A DNA stretch of 21,329 nt from a bacterium (GCA_021159225.1 JAGGSE010000227.1:1-21329), one strand, 5' to 3'; counted from the first letter of the stretch, positions 13,061 through 20,798 are shown. Numbers and translations: made by a program. Notes: generated by a model from the letters alone, not told the origin.

Positions 13061-14053
13061 ATGGATAAAGAGGAATTAGCGCAGATATTAAAGGAACACA
13101 AAAAGTGGTTGACAGGGAAGGGAGGAGGAACTAAAGCTGATTTAAGAGGAGTTGATTTAAAAGGAGTTGATTTTTCAAAGGCTAACTTGAGAAAAGCTAA
13201 CTTTAAAGACGCTAATCTTACAGGAGCTAACTTTAGAGAAGCTAATCTTAGCTGGGCTAATCTTCAAAGAGCCGATCTTAGAGAAGCTAATCTCATAGGA
13301 GCTAATCTTAAGAAAGCTATTCTCGCGGAAGTTGATCTCCAAGGAGCCGATCTCACGGAAGTTGATCTCACGGGAGCTAACCTCTGGAGAGCTAATCTTA
13401 AGGAAGCTGATCTCGCGAGGGCTGATCTCAGAGGAGTTGATCTCAGGGAAGTTGATCTCTCGAGAGCTAATCTTACAGGAGCTAATCTCAGGAAAGCTAT
13501 TCTCACGGAAGGTGATCTTGAGGAAGCTAATCTCACAGGAGCTGACCTTTGGAGAGCTAATCTTAAGGAAGCTGATCTCGCGAGGGCTGATCTCAGAGGA
13601 GTTGATCTCACAGGAGCTGATCTTAGGGAAGCTAATCTCACAGAGGCTGACTTTAGGGAAGCTAATCTTAAGGAAGCTATTCTCACGGAAGCTGATCTTA
13701 GAGGAGTTAATCTCAAGGATGCCAGAATAAATTATTTGACCACGGGCATCCACCCAGCACCGGAAGGAGATCTAATTGGTTGGGGAAAGAAAGACGGGTA
13801 CATCGTCAAACTCCTCATCCCTAAAGAAGCTCGCCGGTCATGTGCTACAACAAGAAAGTATAGAGCAGAATATGCTATTTGTTTAGAGGTAGAGGGAACA
13901 GATGAGGTAATAGTAAAGAATAGTCATGCTACCGCCGTTTATCGACCTGGAGAAAAGGTGGTAGCACATGAATGGTGTGAGGATAGATGGCAAGAATGTG
14001 CGGGAGGAATTCATTTCTTTCTGACTAGAGAAGAAGCAGAAGCATGGGGTTAG
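13061..14053 (+). CDS. Pentapeptide-repeat protein with conserved C-terminal domain (DUF5758-like), paralogue 1
   Basis: The product is 330 residues. ATG 13061 is chosen because AAGGAGAG lies before it and its N-terminus then matches the paralogue at 14077 (M-x-KEELAQILK). After a 25-residue cap, about 39 A(D/N)L-x-x pentapeptides (roughly 26-220) would form a right-handed quadrilateral beta helix. A 108-residue C-terminal domain follows, with GIHPAPEGDLIGWGKK, KLLIPKEARRSCATTRKYRA and an HEWCEDRWQECAGGIHFFLT segment. That domain type is known behind pentapeptide repeats in phages and bacteria. Its function is unknown; some pentapeptide proteins mimic DNA and bind gyrase. The 15-base DNA periodicity produces long but spurious antisense frames. 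Confidence 0.88.
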   Translation: MDKEELAQILKEHKKWLTGKGGGTKADLRGVDLKGVDFSKANLRKANFKDANLTGANFREANLSWANLQRADLREANLIGANLKKAILAEVDLQGADLTEVDLTGANLWRANLKEADLARADLRGVDLREVDLSRANLTGANLRKAILTEGDLEEANLTGADLWRANLKEADLARADLRGVDLTGADLREANLTEADFREANLKEAILTEADLRGVNLKDARINYLTTGIHPAPEGDLIGWGKKDGYIVKLLIPKEARRSCATTRKYRAEYAICLEVEGTDEVIVKNSHATAVYRPGEKVVAHEWCEDRWQECAGGIHFFLTREEAEAWG

Positions 14054-14076
14054 ATAAATAGTAGAAGGAGGAAAAC

Positions 14077-14820
14077 ATGAATAAGGAGGAATTAGCGCAA
14101 ATATTAAAGAACCACGAAAAGTGGCTGACAGGAAAAAAGGGAACAAAAGCTAATCTGGAAGAGGTTGATTTGAGAGGAGTTGATCTCACAAGAGCTGATC
14201 TTAGGGAAGCTAATCTCAGAGGAGCCGACCTCTGGAGAGCTAATCTCTGGAGAGCTGATCTCTGGGGAGCTAACCTCAGAGAAGCTAACCTCAGAGGAGC
14301 TGATCTCTGGGAAGCTAACCTTTGGGAAGCTAATCTCAGAGGAGCTAATCTCTGGGAAGCTAACCTCTGGAGAGCTAATCTTAAGGAAGCTGATCTCACA
14401 GGCGCTGATCTCAGAGGAGCTGATCTCACAGGCGCTGATCTCACGGGAGCTAATCTCAGGGATATCAGAATAAATTATTTAACCGTGGGTATCCACCCAG
14501 CACCAGAAGGGGATCTAATTGGTTGGGGAAAGAAAAACGGCCACATCGTCAAACTCCTTATCCCTAAAGAAGCTCGCCGGTCATGTGCTACAACAAGAAA
14601 GTATAGAGCAGAATATGCTATTTGTTTGGAAATCGAAGGAGCAGATGAGGTAAAAGTAGAAAATTACTATGCTACTGCGATTTACCGGTCCGGAGAAAAA
14701 GTGGTAGCACATGAGTGGTGTGAGGATAGATGGCAAGAATGTGCAGGAGGAATTCATTTCTTCCTGACTAGAGAGGAAGCAGAAAATTGGGTTGACTCAA
14801 AGGAGGTAAACCATGATTAA
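14077..14820 (+). CDS. Pentapeptide-repeat protein with conserved C-terminal domain (DUF5758-like), paralogue 2
   Basis: The product is 247 residues, a tandem duplicate of the gene ending at 14053. The N-cap (MNKEELAQILKNHEKWLTG) and C-terminal domain are nearly identical to paralogue 1, while the repeat region is shorter (about 21 pentapeptides, residues 25-131) and has more Trp (DLWRANLWRADLW). AGGAGG precedes the ATG at 14077. The C-terminus carries a short unique tail (DSKEVNHD) and overlaps the next ATG at 14813. Length change in the repeats with a conserved C-domain suggests recombination between 15-base units. Confidence 0.88.
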   Translation: MNKEELAQILKNHEKWLTGKKGTKANLEEVDLRGVDLTRADLREANLRGADLWRANLWRADLWGANLREANLRGADLWEANLWEANLRGANLWEANLWRANLKEADLTGADLRGADLTGADLTGANLRDIRINYLTVGIHPAPEGDLIGWGKKNGHIVKLLIPKEARRSCATTRKYRAEYAICLEIEGADEVKVENYYATAIYRSGEKVVAHEWCEDRWQECAGGIHFFLTREEAENWVDSKEVNHD

Positions 14821-15112
14821 AGAAGTGTTCCTTTTCACAAACCGGAATTTACTCGTCCTTGATGAAAAAGGTGAGCAAATAGCTGATATACAAAGAGTGA
14901 TAGGATGGGGAACTGAATGGTTTGAGCATGAACGCGAAGAAGAGGCTTTAGAAAGGATTATTCAAGATAGACCTAAAATTTACTTAGCGAATTATGTTAA
15001 AGGATGGAAGCATGAAATTACTGTTGATGAATTTTGTTCACTGCTGGGTCACGGGCCTTGGTATTGGGAAAAGTATAAGAAAAGTAAGGCTAATAAAGAG
15101 GAAGAGTATTGA
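14813..15112 (+). CDS. Small protein of unknown function
   Basis: The product is 99 residues. ATG at 14813 has AAGGAGG inside the end of the preceding gene and overlaps its stop. The N-terminal half is beta-rich (EVFLFTNRNLLVLDEKGEQI) and the C-terminal half has several aromatics (GHGPWYWEKYKKSK) and a Lys/Glu tail. No family is recognised. It ends just before a hairpin segment at 15116-15160. Confidence 0.68.
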   Translation: MIKEVFLFTNRNLLVLDEKGEQIADIQRVIGWGTEWFEHEREEEALERIIQDRPKIYLANYVKGWKHEITVDEFCSLLGHGPWYWEKYKKSKANKEEEY

Positions 15113-15115
15113 CAT

Positions 15116-15160
15116 CCTCTCTTACCCAGAGGGAAGGGGCCTTGCAGGCTCAAATTAGAA
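15116..15160 (+). repeat. Hairpin segment resembling an IS200/IS605-type end
   Basis: Directly after the stop at 15112 comes CATCCTCTCTTACCCAGAGG, whose CCTCT and AGAGG arms can pair, then GAAGGGGCCTTGCAGGCTC. The TGACATCCTC...GGG...CTTGCAGGCTC layout resembles, from memory, the strings found at ends of TnpB-type (IS605) elements in Firmicutes. No tnpB is present here. It could equally be a weak terminator without a T tract. Confidence 0.3.
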
Positions 15161-15187
15161 AAAGAAGAAAGTGCTCAGGGGGTTGAA

Positions 15188-16006
15188 ATGTTACATTTAT
15201 GGCACCGCTGGAAATATGTGTACAAATATTCAGGTACTGAATGTTTCGAAGAAGTAGAACTTCCTCAATTTAGACGCGCTTATAGAATTTGTACGCAGTG
15301 CGGCAAAGTGCAAGAACGTTTTACGCACTTTGATGGTGGCGTGTCTTGGTATAACTTACACGGAGTCAAGAAAAGAATCTTAATGCGGAGACTTGTTGAT
15401 AAAGGAGACCACTATTATCTTCGGCCACGTGCACAAGTCAAAAGTACTGACGCCGCGCATAAGCGCCGATTAAAACAATTATTGATTGATTATGCTCTAA
15501 TTTTCGATGATGTTAAACTTTCGTCCGGTAGTCAAAGTACCTACTATATTGATGCTAGAATGGTTACAACTTCGTCAGAAGGAGCGTCAATTATAGCTGA
15601 GATAATGAGAGATGTAATTGAAGAGGTTGATGCAGTTGGTGGCCCTACAATTGGTGCTGATCCAATACTTGGAGCACTTGCGGGCAAAGGTTACTATCGT
15701 ACTTTTATCATCAGAAAAGAGCCTAAAGAATACGGCTTGTGTAAATGGATTGAAGGTCAGCTTACAGAGAAAGACAAGAGAGTGGCTATTGTAGATGATG
15801 TGGCAACAACAGGGCGTTCTCTGGTGAAAGCAATCCAAACTGTCAAGGGCCACTTTCCTCATATCAACATAGCTAAGGTCGTGGTCCTGGTTGATCGTGA
15901 GGAAGGGGCGAAAGAAGCCTTAAGCGAGCACAATTATCAATTAGTTAGTATTTTTAAAGCAAGTGAATTGATTAAAAAGTTGAAGGAAAAACAAAAAGAG
16001 GAATAG
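15188..16006 (+). CDS. pyrE: Orotate phosphoribosyltransferase-type enzyme with extra N-terminal domain
   Basis: The product is 272 residues. Residues about 90-262 are a type I phosphoribosyltransferase: LSSGSQSTYYIDAR at 111-124 matches the OPRTase N-terminal signature, RKEPKEYG at 176-183 the catalytic loop, and VAIVDDVATTGRS at 199-211 the PRPP-binding loop. Such enzymes join orotate to PRPP in pyrimidine synthesis. The first 80 residues are unusual for OPRTase: HLWHRW (3-8), CTQC (35-38) and an aromatic-rich stretch, possibly a small zinc-binding domain found alone in other phage proteins. A broken second copy lies at 17022-17274. AGGGGG precedes the ATG. Confidence 0.84.
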   Translation: MLHLWHRWKYVYKYSGTECFEEVELPQFRRAYRICTQCGKVQERFTHFDGGVSWYNLHGVKKRILMRRLVDKGDHYYLRPRAQVKSTDAAHKRRLKQLLIDYALIFDDVKLSSGSQSTYYIDARMVTTSSEGASIIAEIMRDVIEEVDAVGGPTIGADPILGALAGKGYYRTFIIRKEPKEYGLCKWIEGQLTEKDKRVAIVDDVATTGRSLVKAIQTVKGHFPHINIAKVVVLVDREEGAKEALSEHNYQLVSIFKASELIKKLKEKQKEE

Positions 16007-16010
16007 GCAG

Positions 16011-16277
16011 ATGGATACATATAGAAAAAAGCCGGTTATAGTAAAAAGCAGAGCAATGGATGGGGAATTTACACCTGAGCTATTAGAGGCCTTACAATTG
16101 AGCGGGCGTCGTTTTGCTAAAGCCAGCGATGGAGATTTGCTAATTTCAACACTGAAGGGTATCATGCGAGCAACTAAAGAGGATTATATCATTTTGGTGT
16201 TAATGGCGAGCCATACCCCCGCAAGCCCGATATTTTTGAAAGAACTTATGAAAAAGAAAGTGATAAAGGCGGTGTAA
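16011..16277 (+). pseudogene. Conserved phage small protein gene, frameshifted in a T run
   Basis: The open frame encodes 88 residues with an N-terminus (YRKKPVIVKS) and middle (ISTLKGIMRATKEDYII) typical of a common phage family. The expected ending (GVxGExYPxKPDIFExTYE) is present in another frame: after DYII, inserting one T in the T4 run at 16192-16195 gives FGVNGEPYPRKPDIFERTYE. The current C-terminus (LVLMASHTPASPIFLKEL) is thus an artefact of the shift. The corrected frame has no stop before the next ATG at 16280 and would run into that gene. Either mutation or a sequencing error in a homopolymer explains it. Confidence 0.7.
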
Positions 16278-16279
16278 CT

Positions 16280-16504
16280 ATGTCAGAACAAGTATTTGCC
16301 ATACAGATGGTTATGGTAATGCGTTCAGACCTTCCTGATATTGTAGAGCGTCCTTGCGACAATTGTTTTTTCAAGGAAGGTTGCCCGTTTTCTGAGTTTT
16401 TGATTGTGGATTGTCCTATGGTAGATAAAAAGCCAACAGAGGAAGATCAGGCCATGATTTTTGTGCCACAAGAAGGAAGACAGGTAAAGAGGAGGGATTA
16501 TTGA
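16280..16504 (+). CDS. Small cysteine-cluster protein
   Basis: The product is 74 residues with cysteines at 26, 29, 35 and 45 (RPCDNCFFKEGCPFSEF...DCP), a probable metal-binding site. Its layout recalls the protein at 3723. The ATG at 16280 lacks a strong ribosome site and is in the same frame as the corrected version of the preceding gene, so the two could originally have been one fused protein or translationally coupled. The C-terminus is hydrophilic and basic (EGRQVKRRDY). Confidence 0.6.
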   Translation: MSEQVFAIQMVMVMRSDLPDIVERPCDNCFFKEGCPFSEFLIVDCPMVDKKPTEEDQAMIFVPQEGRQVKRRDY

Positions 16505-16519
16505 GAAAGATTTTTATTG

Positions 16520-16901
16520 ATGAAAGAGAGGTATATAATAGACCTAAATGAACGTAGAGCAAAGTTTGTTTATGAAGGGGCTAGGTTACACGCTGTTCAA
16601 TTACGGTGTCCTGTCATTCCAAAACCATGGGATGAGCGGGAAAAGGAATTTAAAGAGCAATTCAGGGATTTAACTGCGGACTTGTGTTCTGGTAAAAAGA
16701 AATTTCAAAACTCCGAAGAGGCTCATAACTCATGGATGAAGAAATACCTTGAAAATGGGATGGAAGTATGGCGAAAAATATGATCCAGAAAACAAAATTC
16801 ATCCAGACTTAGTGCCTTACAATAAACTTCCCTTAGAAGAACAAGTCAAAGATGAGGTATTTGTCCGGCTAGTTGAAATCGCACGGGACTGTATTTGGTA
16901 A
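16520..16901 (+). pseudogene. RyR-domain-like protein gene, frameshifted
   Basis: The first frame (ATG 16520 to TGA 16781-16783) gives FQNSEEAHNSWMKKYLENGM before the break. Shifting by +1 at about 16766 continues as YGEKYDPENKIHPDLVPYNK and LPLEEQVKDEVFVRLVEIAR, ending at TAA 16899-16901. Together these give a pattern (H-x-x-W...NG...YG-x-K-x-D-P...K-x-H-P-x-L-V-P-Y...L-x-x-x-x-K-x-D) characteristic of the ryanodine-receptor (RyR) domain found in phage and bacterial proteins. The damage is a single-base gain or a two-base loss near GAAGTATGG. The start has only a weak ribosome site. Confidence 0.68.
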
Positions 16902-16916
16902 ATAAGGACACCAACG

Positions 16917-17274
16917 ATGACAGAGAGGAAAATTGACTTCATTGACCTAATAGCAAATGACATCCTAAGCCTAGCCAAAAACTGACCCGTAAGTGGCGAG
17001 GTTGCTGCTATCCACGGAGTATGGATTGAAGGTCAGCTTACAGAGAAAGATGAAAGAGTAGCTATCATAGATGATGTAGCAACGACTGGGCGTTCTTTGG
17101 TGAAAGCAATCCAAACCGTCAAGGATCACTTTCCCCACATTTAAGTGGTTAAGATAGTAGTATTAGTTGATCGTGAAGAAGGTGTGGAACAAGTTTTGAC
17201 CAAACACGGTTTTTCAGTTGGTTAGTATTTTCAAGGTAAGTCAGTTAATTTCTAAAGGAGGTAATGAAAAATGA
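16917..17274 (+). pseudogene. Truncated, broken second OPRTase copy fused to a small upstream frame
   Basis: ATG 16917 opens 22 codons (MTERKIDFIDLIANDILSLA...) ending in TGA at 16983-16985. The same frame then continues PVSGEVAAIHGV and, from 17022, joins sequence homologous to the OPRTase at 15188 (WIEGQLTEKDERVAIIDDVA). The homology runs on with a stop at 17142-17144 and a one-base insertion near 17215 that restores LVSIFKVSQLIS and ends at TGA 17272-17274. The catalytic loop and N-terminal two thirds are missing. The final stop overlaps the next start (ATGA), so this was probably the original operon copy. Confidence 0.75.
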
Positions 17275-17660
17275 TAGTTGAAACACATAAGTGTGAGTGG
17301 TGTGGAAAGATCACTCTCGATGTTCATGCGGAAAAAGGATGGGTCTTTTTTGACGACCTTGGAACGCATATTGTTAAAGGAGAAACTGGAGAAGGTTGTT
17401 CCAGTTTCATTACGTCTTTCGAATCTCTTAGGTATACGGGCAGTGGCTCTCTTGATTTCTGTTCGTTAAAGTGTTTCTTAGGTTGGTTACTATTATCTAA
17501 TAGAACTAACGGAGACCGTAGTTTGCCTTCGGAAAAACGAAAGCAGCTCGTAGAAGAGTTGTTGAAAAGTAGTGGAATTATACAGACCTGTGATTCGTTT
17601 CTAACTAAGAGACAGGAGAATGAAAGCGGTATGAACCTAAGTGAGCAGAAAGAAGATTGA
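17271..17660 (+). CDS. Zinc-finger-like small protein
   Basis: The product is 129 residues. Cys8-x2-Cys11 (CEWC) and Cys64-x3-Cys68 (CSLKC) could together bind one zinc in a treble-clef-like fold; Cys43 is extra. The rest is soluble with a charged, probably disordered tail (KRQENESGMNLSEQKED). AAGGAGG lies within the OPRTase relic upstream and the ATG overlaps its final stop. No function is recognised beyond likely metal binding. Confidence 0.74.
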   Translation: MIVETHKCEWCGKITLDVHAEKGWVFFDDLGTHIVKGETGEGCSSFITSFESLRYTGSGSLDFCSLKCFLGWLLLSNRTNGDRSLPSEKRKQLVEELLKSSGIIQTCDSFLTKRQENESGMNLSEQKED

Positions 17661-17693
17661 AAACATACTCTGTTTAGTGGGAGGTGTTTATTT

Positions 17694-18188
17694 ATGGATT
17701 TAAAAGAAATGCTCTCGGTAGCGAAGAAGAAAGCAGATTCAAAGTATGAAGAATGCCCAGAATGTGAGGAGATTGCAAAGGATCTTATGCGCAGGTTTCC
17801 TAACCTCTTAGAACATGCTAAGGAGGCTAACATTAGGTATTTGAAGAAGTGGAGTGAGAAGTCTCGTTACTTAGGCAAATGTTCAAGAGCGACTGGAAAA
17901 TGGGCTTATTTAACCGGCTACGATTACGTAATTGAAGTATGGGCTGATTGGTGGGCAGGTGCGGAGCTGCAAGAAAAGGAAGCTTTGTTACTCCACGAGC
18001 TTCGTCATATCGTGAAAAGTATAACTAGTCAAGGAAAGGTCAAGTGGGGGCTGCGTCAACATGATGTGGAAGAGTTCTTTGATGTAGTTCGTATTTATGG
18101 CGCTTGGGATAATTCTCTTATGAAGTTGAAGAAAGTGTTAGAGGAGAGTGAAAATGAAAGTTGTGCAAGGGAAGAACACACTGATTAA
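17694..18188 (+). CDS. Putative phage metallopeptidase
   Basis: The product is 164 residues with an HExxH-like motif HELRH at 101-105 and a downstream HDVEEF at 123-128, plus the preceding YDYVIEVWADWW. This order (strand, HELxH, then H-x-x-EEF, then YGAW) matches what I know as the putative phage metallopeptidase family (Pfam PF18894 by memory). CPEC near 21-24 is a further possible metal site. Such proteins are common in phages and mobile elements; their targets are unknown. ATG follows GGGAGG, and the next gene overlaps its end. Confidence 0.82.
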   Translation: MDLKEMLSVAKKKADSKYEECPECEEIAKDLMRRFPNLLEHAKEANIRYLKKWSEKSRYLGKCSRATGKWAYLTGYDYVIEVWADWWAGAELQEKEALLLHELRHIVKSITSQGKVKWGLRQHDVEEFFDVVRIYGAWDNSLMKLKKVLEESENESCAREEHTD

Positions 18189-18474
18189 TTGGCGCTTTTC
18201 GCCATATACGGGCGAACCTGAAGTTGATTCTTGCTTAGTTGTGAGAACTTACCCGAAGAGCTTCTTGGAAGTAGCAGCTCAACTAGCACCTCCTGAAGTG
18301 CAGAAGGAACTAGAAGCTGAGGCTAGTGCTATTCGGGCCTTTTTCCTGCGACGACGTCATCATAGTGAATTACGTTTGTTGAATTTGAAGGATCTGGAAC
18401 TGACACTTGAGGGTGCAGAATTTTTGGTCAAGGAGGTTTTGCCTAAAGAGAGGTTGCTAGAATTGAGCAAATAG
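18154..18474 (+). CDS. Protein of unknown function
   Basis: The product is 106 residues from ATG 18154, chosen because GAGGAG lies eight bases before it; an in-frame GTG at 18148 would leave no spacing. It overlaps the metallopeptidase gene by 35 bases. The middle is helical and basic (EAEASAIRAFFLRRRHHSEL). No family is recognised. The next gene starts 10 bases after its stop. Confidence 0.68.
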   Translation: MKVVQGKNTLINWRFSPYTGEPEVDSCLVVRTYPKSFLEVAAQLAPPEVQKELEAEASAIRAFFLRRRHHSELRLLNLKDLELTLEGAEFLVKEVLPKERLLELSK

Positions 18475-18484
18475 GAGGGTTTTC

Positions 18485-18775
18485 ATGAGCGCTGCTCAAA
18501 TCAAAGAGTTGAAACAAACATGCTTTGCTTGTCCTTCTCAATGGGAGATTAAACTCGTTGACGGAAGGATGGTTTATGTTAGATATCGATGGGGCTATTT
18601 AAGTATAAAGATTTCTCCTAGTGTTACAGATGACATATTTGACGCGGTGAGAGGTAAGGAAATTCTAGGAGTACAACTAGGTTGTGGTTTAGATGGAGAG
18701 ATTACCGAAGAAGATATGATGGCGTATCTTACTAAGGCTTTGAAGGGTATTACACCCGTTGAAGAGGAGGTGTAG
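18485..18775 (+). CDS. Conserved phage-type small protein
   Basis: The product is 96 residues. The N-terminal half has CFACPSQWEIKLVDGRMVYV followed by RYRWGYLSI, a pattern I associate with phage hypothetical proteins (C-P-x-Q-W-E-G-x-x-x-x-G-x-x-x-Y-x-R-Y-R-x-G). Function is not known. ATG at 18485 has AGGAGG upstream; its stop is just before the start of the DUF932-like gene, whose ribosome site (GAGGAGG) lies in the last codons. Confidence 0.74.
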   Translation: MSAAQIKELKQTCFACPSQWEIKLVDGRMVYVRYRWGYLSIKISPSVTDDIFDAVRGKEILGVQLGCGLDGEITEEDMMAYLTKALKGITPVEEEV

Positions 18776-18776
18776 G

Positions 18777-19691
18777 ATGGAGTTTGATGTAGTTAGAGAG
18801 TTTAGTGAAAGATGTTTTGATGTAGTGAGCCCTTTCCGCATGACACCGCAAGGACAGGTGGTTTTAGAAGGACAATTTTATCCCTTAACAGACTGGGCTA
18901 GGCAGCAAGTTTGTAAGTTAGCTGGATGTACACCTAAGTTCTTTGAGGCATTGGTTGAACATGAAGAATGTGAGGTTTTCAACAAAGTAGTTGGGGACAA
19001 GATCCTCTTATTCAGAGGTGTCCGCGATTCTTCAGAGGATTATATTCGCGCTGTACTAAGTACACAGTACAACACTAGCATAAGTAACGTTTGGGTGATA
19101 GACGAGATAATCAAAAAGGTCAACTTCGTAAAGGTACTAGCTAGTAAGGACGTCCAAATTAGCCTCGAGAAATTTGATGAAGACTTCTTAGGTGTTGGAG
19201 TTAGTGCTGGTGATATTGGACTTTTAGTCCTCAATGGAGAAACAGGACGTGTTGCTTTGTCTTTCTTAGTTAAAGTAGTACTTAACGGATTTCCTCTAAC
19301 TACCGTAATTCACAGAAAAATTCACACTAATTTAGACCCAACTGTTACTGAGGACATATTACTGGAAAGTGTGACAACAGTAGTTACTAAGGTAAACTCT
19401 CTAACTGCAGATGTGTTGGAGAGAAAATTCAAAGTAAGGAAAGTTGATCTGAGACTGTTTTCTTACCCTCGAGAAGTAAAATCTGTTCTCTTTGATTTAC
19501 CTCGACTTAAAGTAGATGACGTGACCGAAATTACCCTCTCGCAGTTACTTGAAAGAGCGAAGGAGATAGAAGACTTTAGGTGGAGCTTGATCTTGAGTTG
19601 TGATCTGTATAATGTTTGTACATCATTTACGACTTACGTAAAGGAAGGGTGGATCGTAAGATGGCCGGTGAGAACGAATTGGCTAAAATGA
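18777..19691 (+). CDS. DUF932-like phage/plasmid protein
   Basis: The product is 304 residues from ATG 18777; GAGGAGG lies ahead of it, whereas the longer frame would start at a TTG within that site. The region about 40-110 (WARQQVCKLAGCTPKFFEAL, then RGVRDSSEDYIRAVLSTQYN, then SISNVWVIDEI) resembles the DUF932 family of phage and plasmid proteins, with the typical R-A-x-L-S-x-x-Y core. Function is unproven in that family. Its 3' end overlaps the next gene by 31 bases. Confidence 0.66.
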   Translation: MEFDVVREFSERCFDVVSPFRMTPQGQVVLEGQFYPLTDWARQQVCKLAGCTPKFFEALVEHEECEVFNKVVGDKILLFRGVRDSSEDYIRAVLSTQYNTSISNVWVIDEIIKKVNFVKVLASKDVQISLEKFDEDFLGVGVSAGDIGLLVLNGETGRVALSFLVKVVLNGFPLTTVIHRKIHTNLDPTVTEDILLESVTTVVTKVNSLTADVLERKFKVRKVDLRLFSYPREVKSVLFDLPRLKVDDVTEITLSQLLERAKEIEDFRWSLILSCDLYNVCTSFTTYVKEGWIVRWPVRTNWLK

Positions 19692-20170
19692 GATTCGATC
19701 AGATTTTAAGTGCGGATCTGAGTTTGTACCGAGATATTATTCAATGGTCTGCTGTTTTGTTTAGCTACAATTTACCCGGAGTTCCTGATTCGGTATTGAT
19801 TGAACTGTACTACAAATGGTTAGGTAAACTACCTATCTCTAAACAGGCTCGTGCCGCGAGCGCGTTTTTCTTAGGGTTAAGTCGGGGGCAACAATACTCT
19901 TTGGGCAGCTTTTTCGAGGAACCCGTCTTCATTAAGAAACAAGATGAGCGTAACCTCGAGCTTAATCATAACAGCCCTTTTTTGAGTGAATCAGCGGGCC
20001 TTTCACAACAGGATATTACTGAAGTGTTCGATATCGATGTTAACTCTTTCTGCCTCGTTGACGTTGTTAAGAAGTGGTTTGAAGAGGGAAAGACTTTAGA
20101 ACAAATTTGTGTCTTGTCTTTTCTTTGTGGTGAGAGCTACTTCAAAGCCCGGATAAAGGAGATTCAGTAA
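19661..20170 (+). CDS. Protein of unknown function
   Basis: The product is 169 residues from ATG 19661, preceded by a purine-rich AAGGAAGGGTGG; a longer frame from TTG 19616 has no ribosome site. The N-terminal half is helical (LSLYRDIIQWSAVLFSYN) and SKQARAASAFFLGLSRGQQY suggests a helical hairpin. The C-terminus has a helix (VVKKWFEEGKTLEQICVLSF). No family is recognised. It lies between the DUF932-like gene and the nuclease. Confidence 0.68.
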   Translation: MAGENELAKMRFDQILSADLSLYRDIIQWSAVLFSYNLPGVPDSVLIELYYKWLGKLPISKQARAASAFFLGLSRGQQYSLGSFFEEPVFIKKQDERNLELNHNSPFLSESAGLSQQDITEVFDIDVNSFCLVDVVKKWFEEGKTLEQICVLSFLCGESYFKARIKEIQ

Positions 20171-20190
20171 AAGTTGAGGGGGTACCTATA

Positions 20191-20760
20191 GTGGGTAAAG
20201 GTGATGATTTCGAACGTGATCAGTGCCGGTTCTTATCTCTTTGGTGGACTAAAGGGGCGCGAGATGACATTTTCTGGCGTAATAGAAGGCACCGTACTAT
20301 TAAGGATCCGACTGGACGTCATCAACTTGGAGATATAACAGCTCTTCAACCGGAAGGAATCCCTTTTGTTGAGATATTCAATGTAGAACTCAAAACAGGT
20401 TACTCAAAAACTAAGAAAGGAAAAAGGGTCAAGAACATACCTTGGGATGTACTTGACCTAATAGATCATACAGGATCAGAACCTCAAGATCCAGTGTTAC
20501 TTCGTTTTTGGGAGCAGACATACAAAGACGCCTCTTTGAGTAAAAGGTTACCTCTCTTGATTTTTAAGAGAGATTATCACGTTCCTGTCGTTTGTATTGA
20601 AGAAGGTACCCTTCGTTCCTTGATTCCTCGCCTAGAAGAACCCTCCTACCCGTGGGTCCAATTCTCAAAGGATGGTGTCGCTTTGGTAATGTTCCGAGAG
20701 GAACATTTTTTTAGTTGGTTAACTCCTGAGGTAGTGAAAGAAATTCATCGCGGTTACTGA
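20191..20760 (+). CDS. PD-(D/E)XK-fold nuclease, phage type
   Basis: The product is 189 residues, with GTG start supported by GAGGGGG. An N-terminal GKGDDFERD (2-10) gives a helix with Glu8. It is followed by LSLWWTKGARDDIFWR, then GDI with Asp48 and NVELKTGYS with Glu66 and Lys68, which is the classical PD-(D/E)XK active-site order. This sequence type is common in phages and is thought to be a resolvase-like or restriction-like nuclease. It is the last gene of the operon; the following 570 bases hold repeats only. Confidence 0.8.
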   Translation: MGKGDDFERDQCRFLSLWWTKGARDDIFWRNRRHRTIKDPTGRHQLGDITALQPEGIPFVEIFNVELKTGYSKTKKGKRVKNIPWDVLDLIDHTGSEPQDPVLLRFWEQTYKDASLSKRLPLLIFKRDYHVPVVCIEEGTLRSLIPRLEEPSYPWVQFSKDGVALVMFREEHFFSWLTPEVVKEIHRGY

Positions 20761-20798
20761 TACTGAAATACAGTACTAATTAGTCGCGCGTATTTTCG

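Noticed and set aside
13175..13753. Long open frames on the - strand and in other + frames over the pentapeptide-repeat genes (13175-13753, 13264-13716, 13332-13730, 14025-14444, 14180-14473).
   Set aside because: They arise from the 15-base periodicity of the real coding frames, are low-complexity, and have no ribosome sites.
13150..14460. Short-period DNA repeats that might be taken for a CRISPR array.
   Set aside because: The 15-base units encode pentapeptides and have no unique spacers.
16983..16985. UGA read as tryptophan in the frame 16917-17274.
   Set aside because: The same frame has a TAA further on and a frameshift, and UGA ends intact genes in the window, so decay is the simpler reading.
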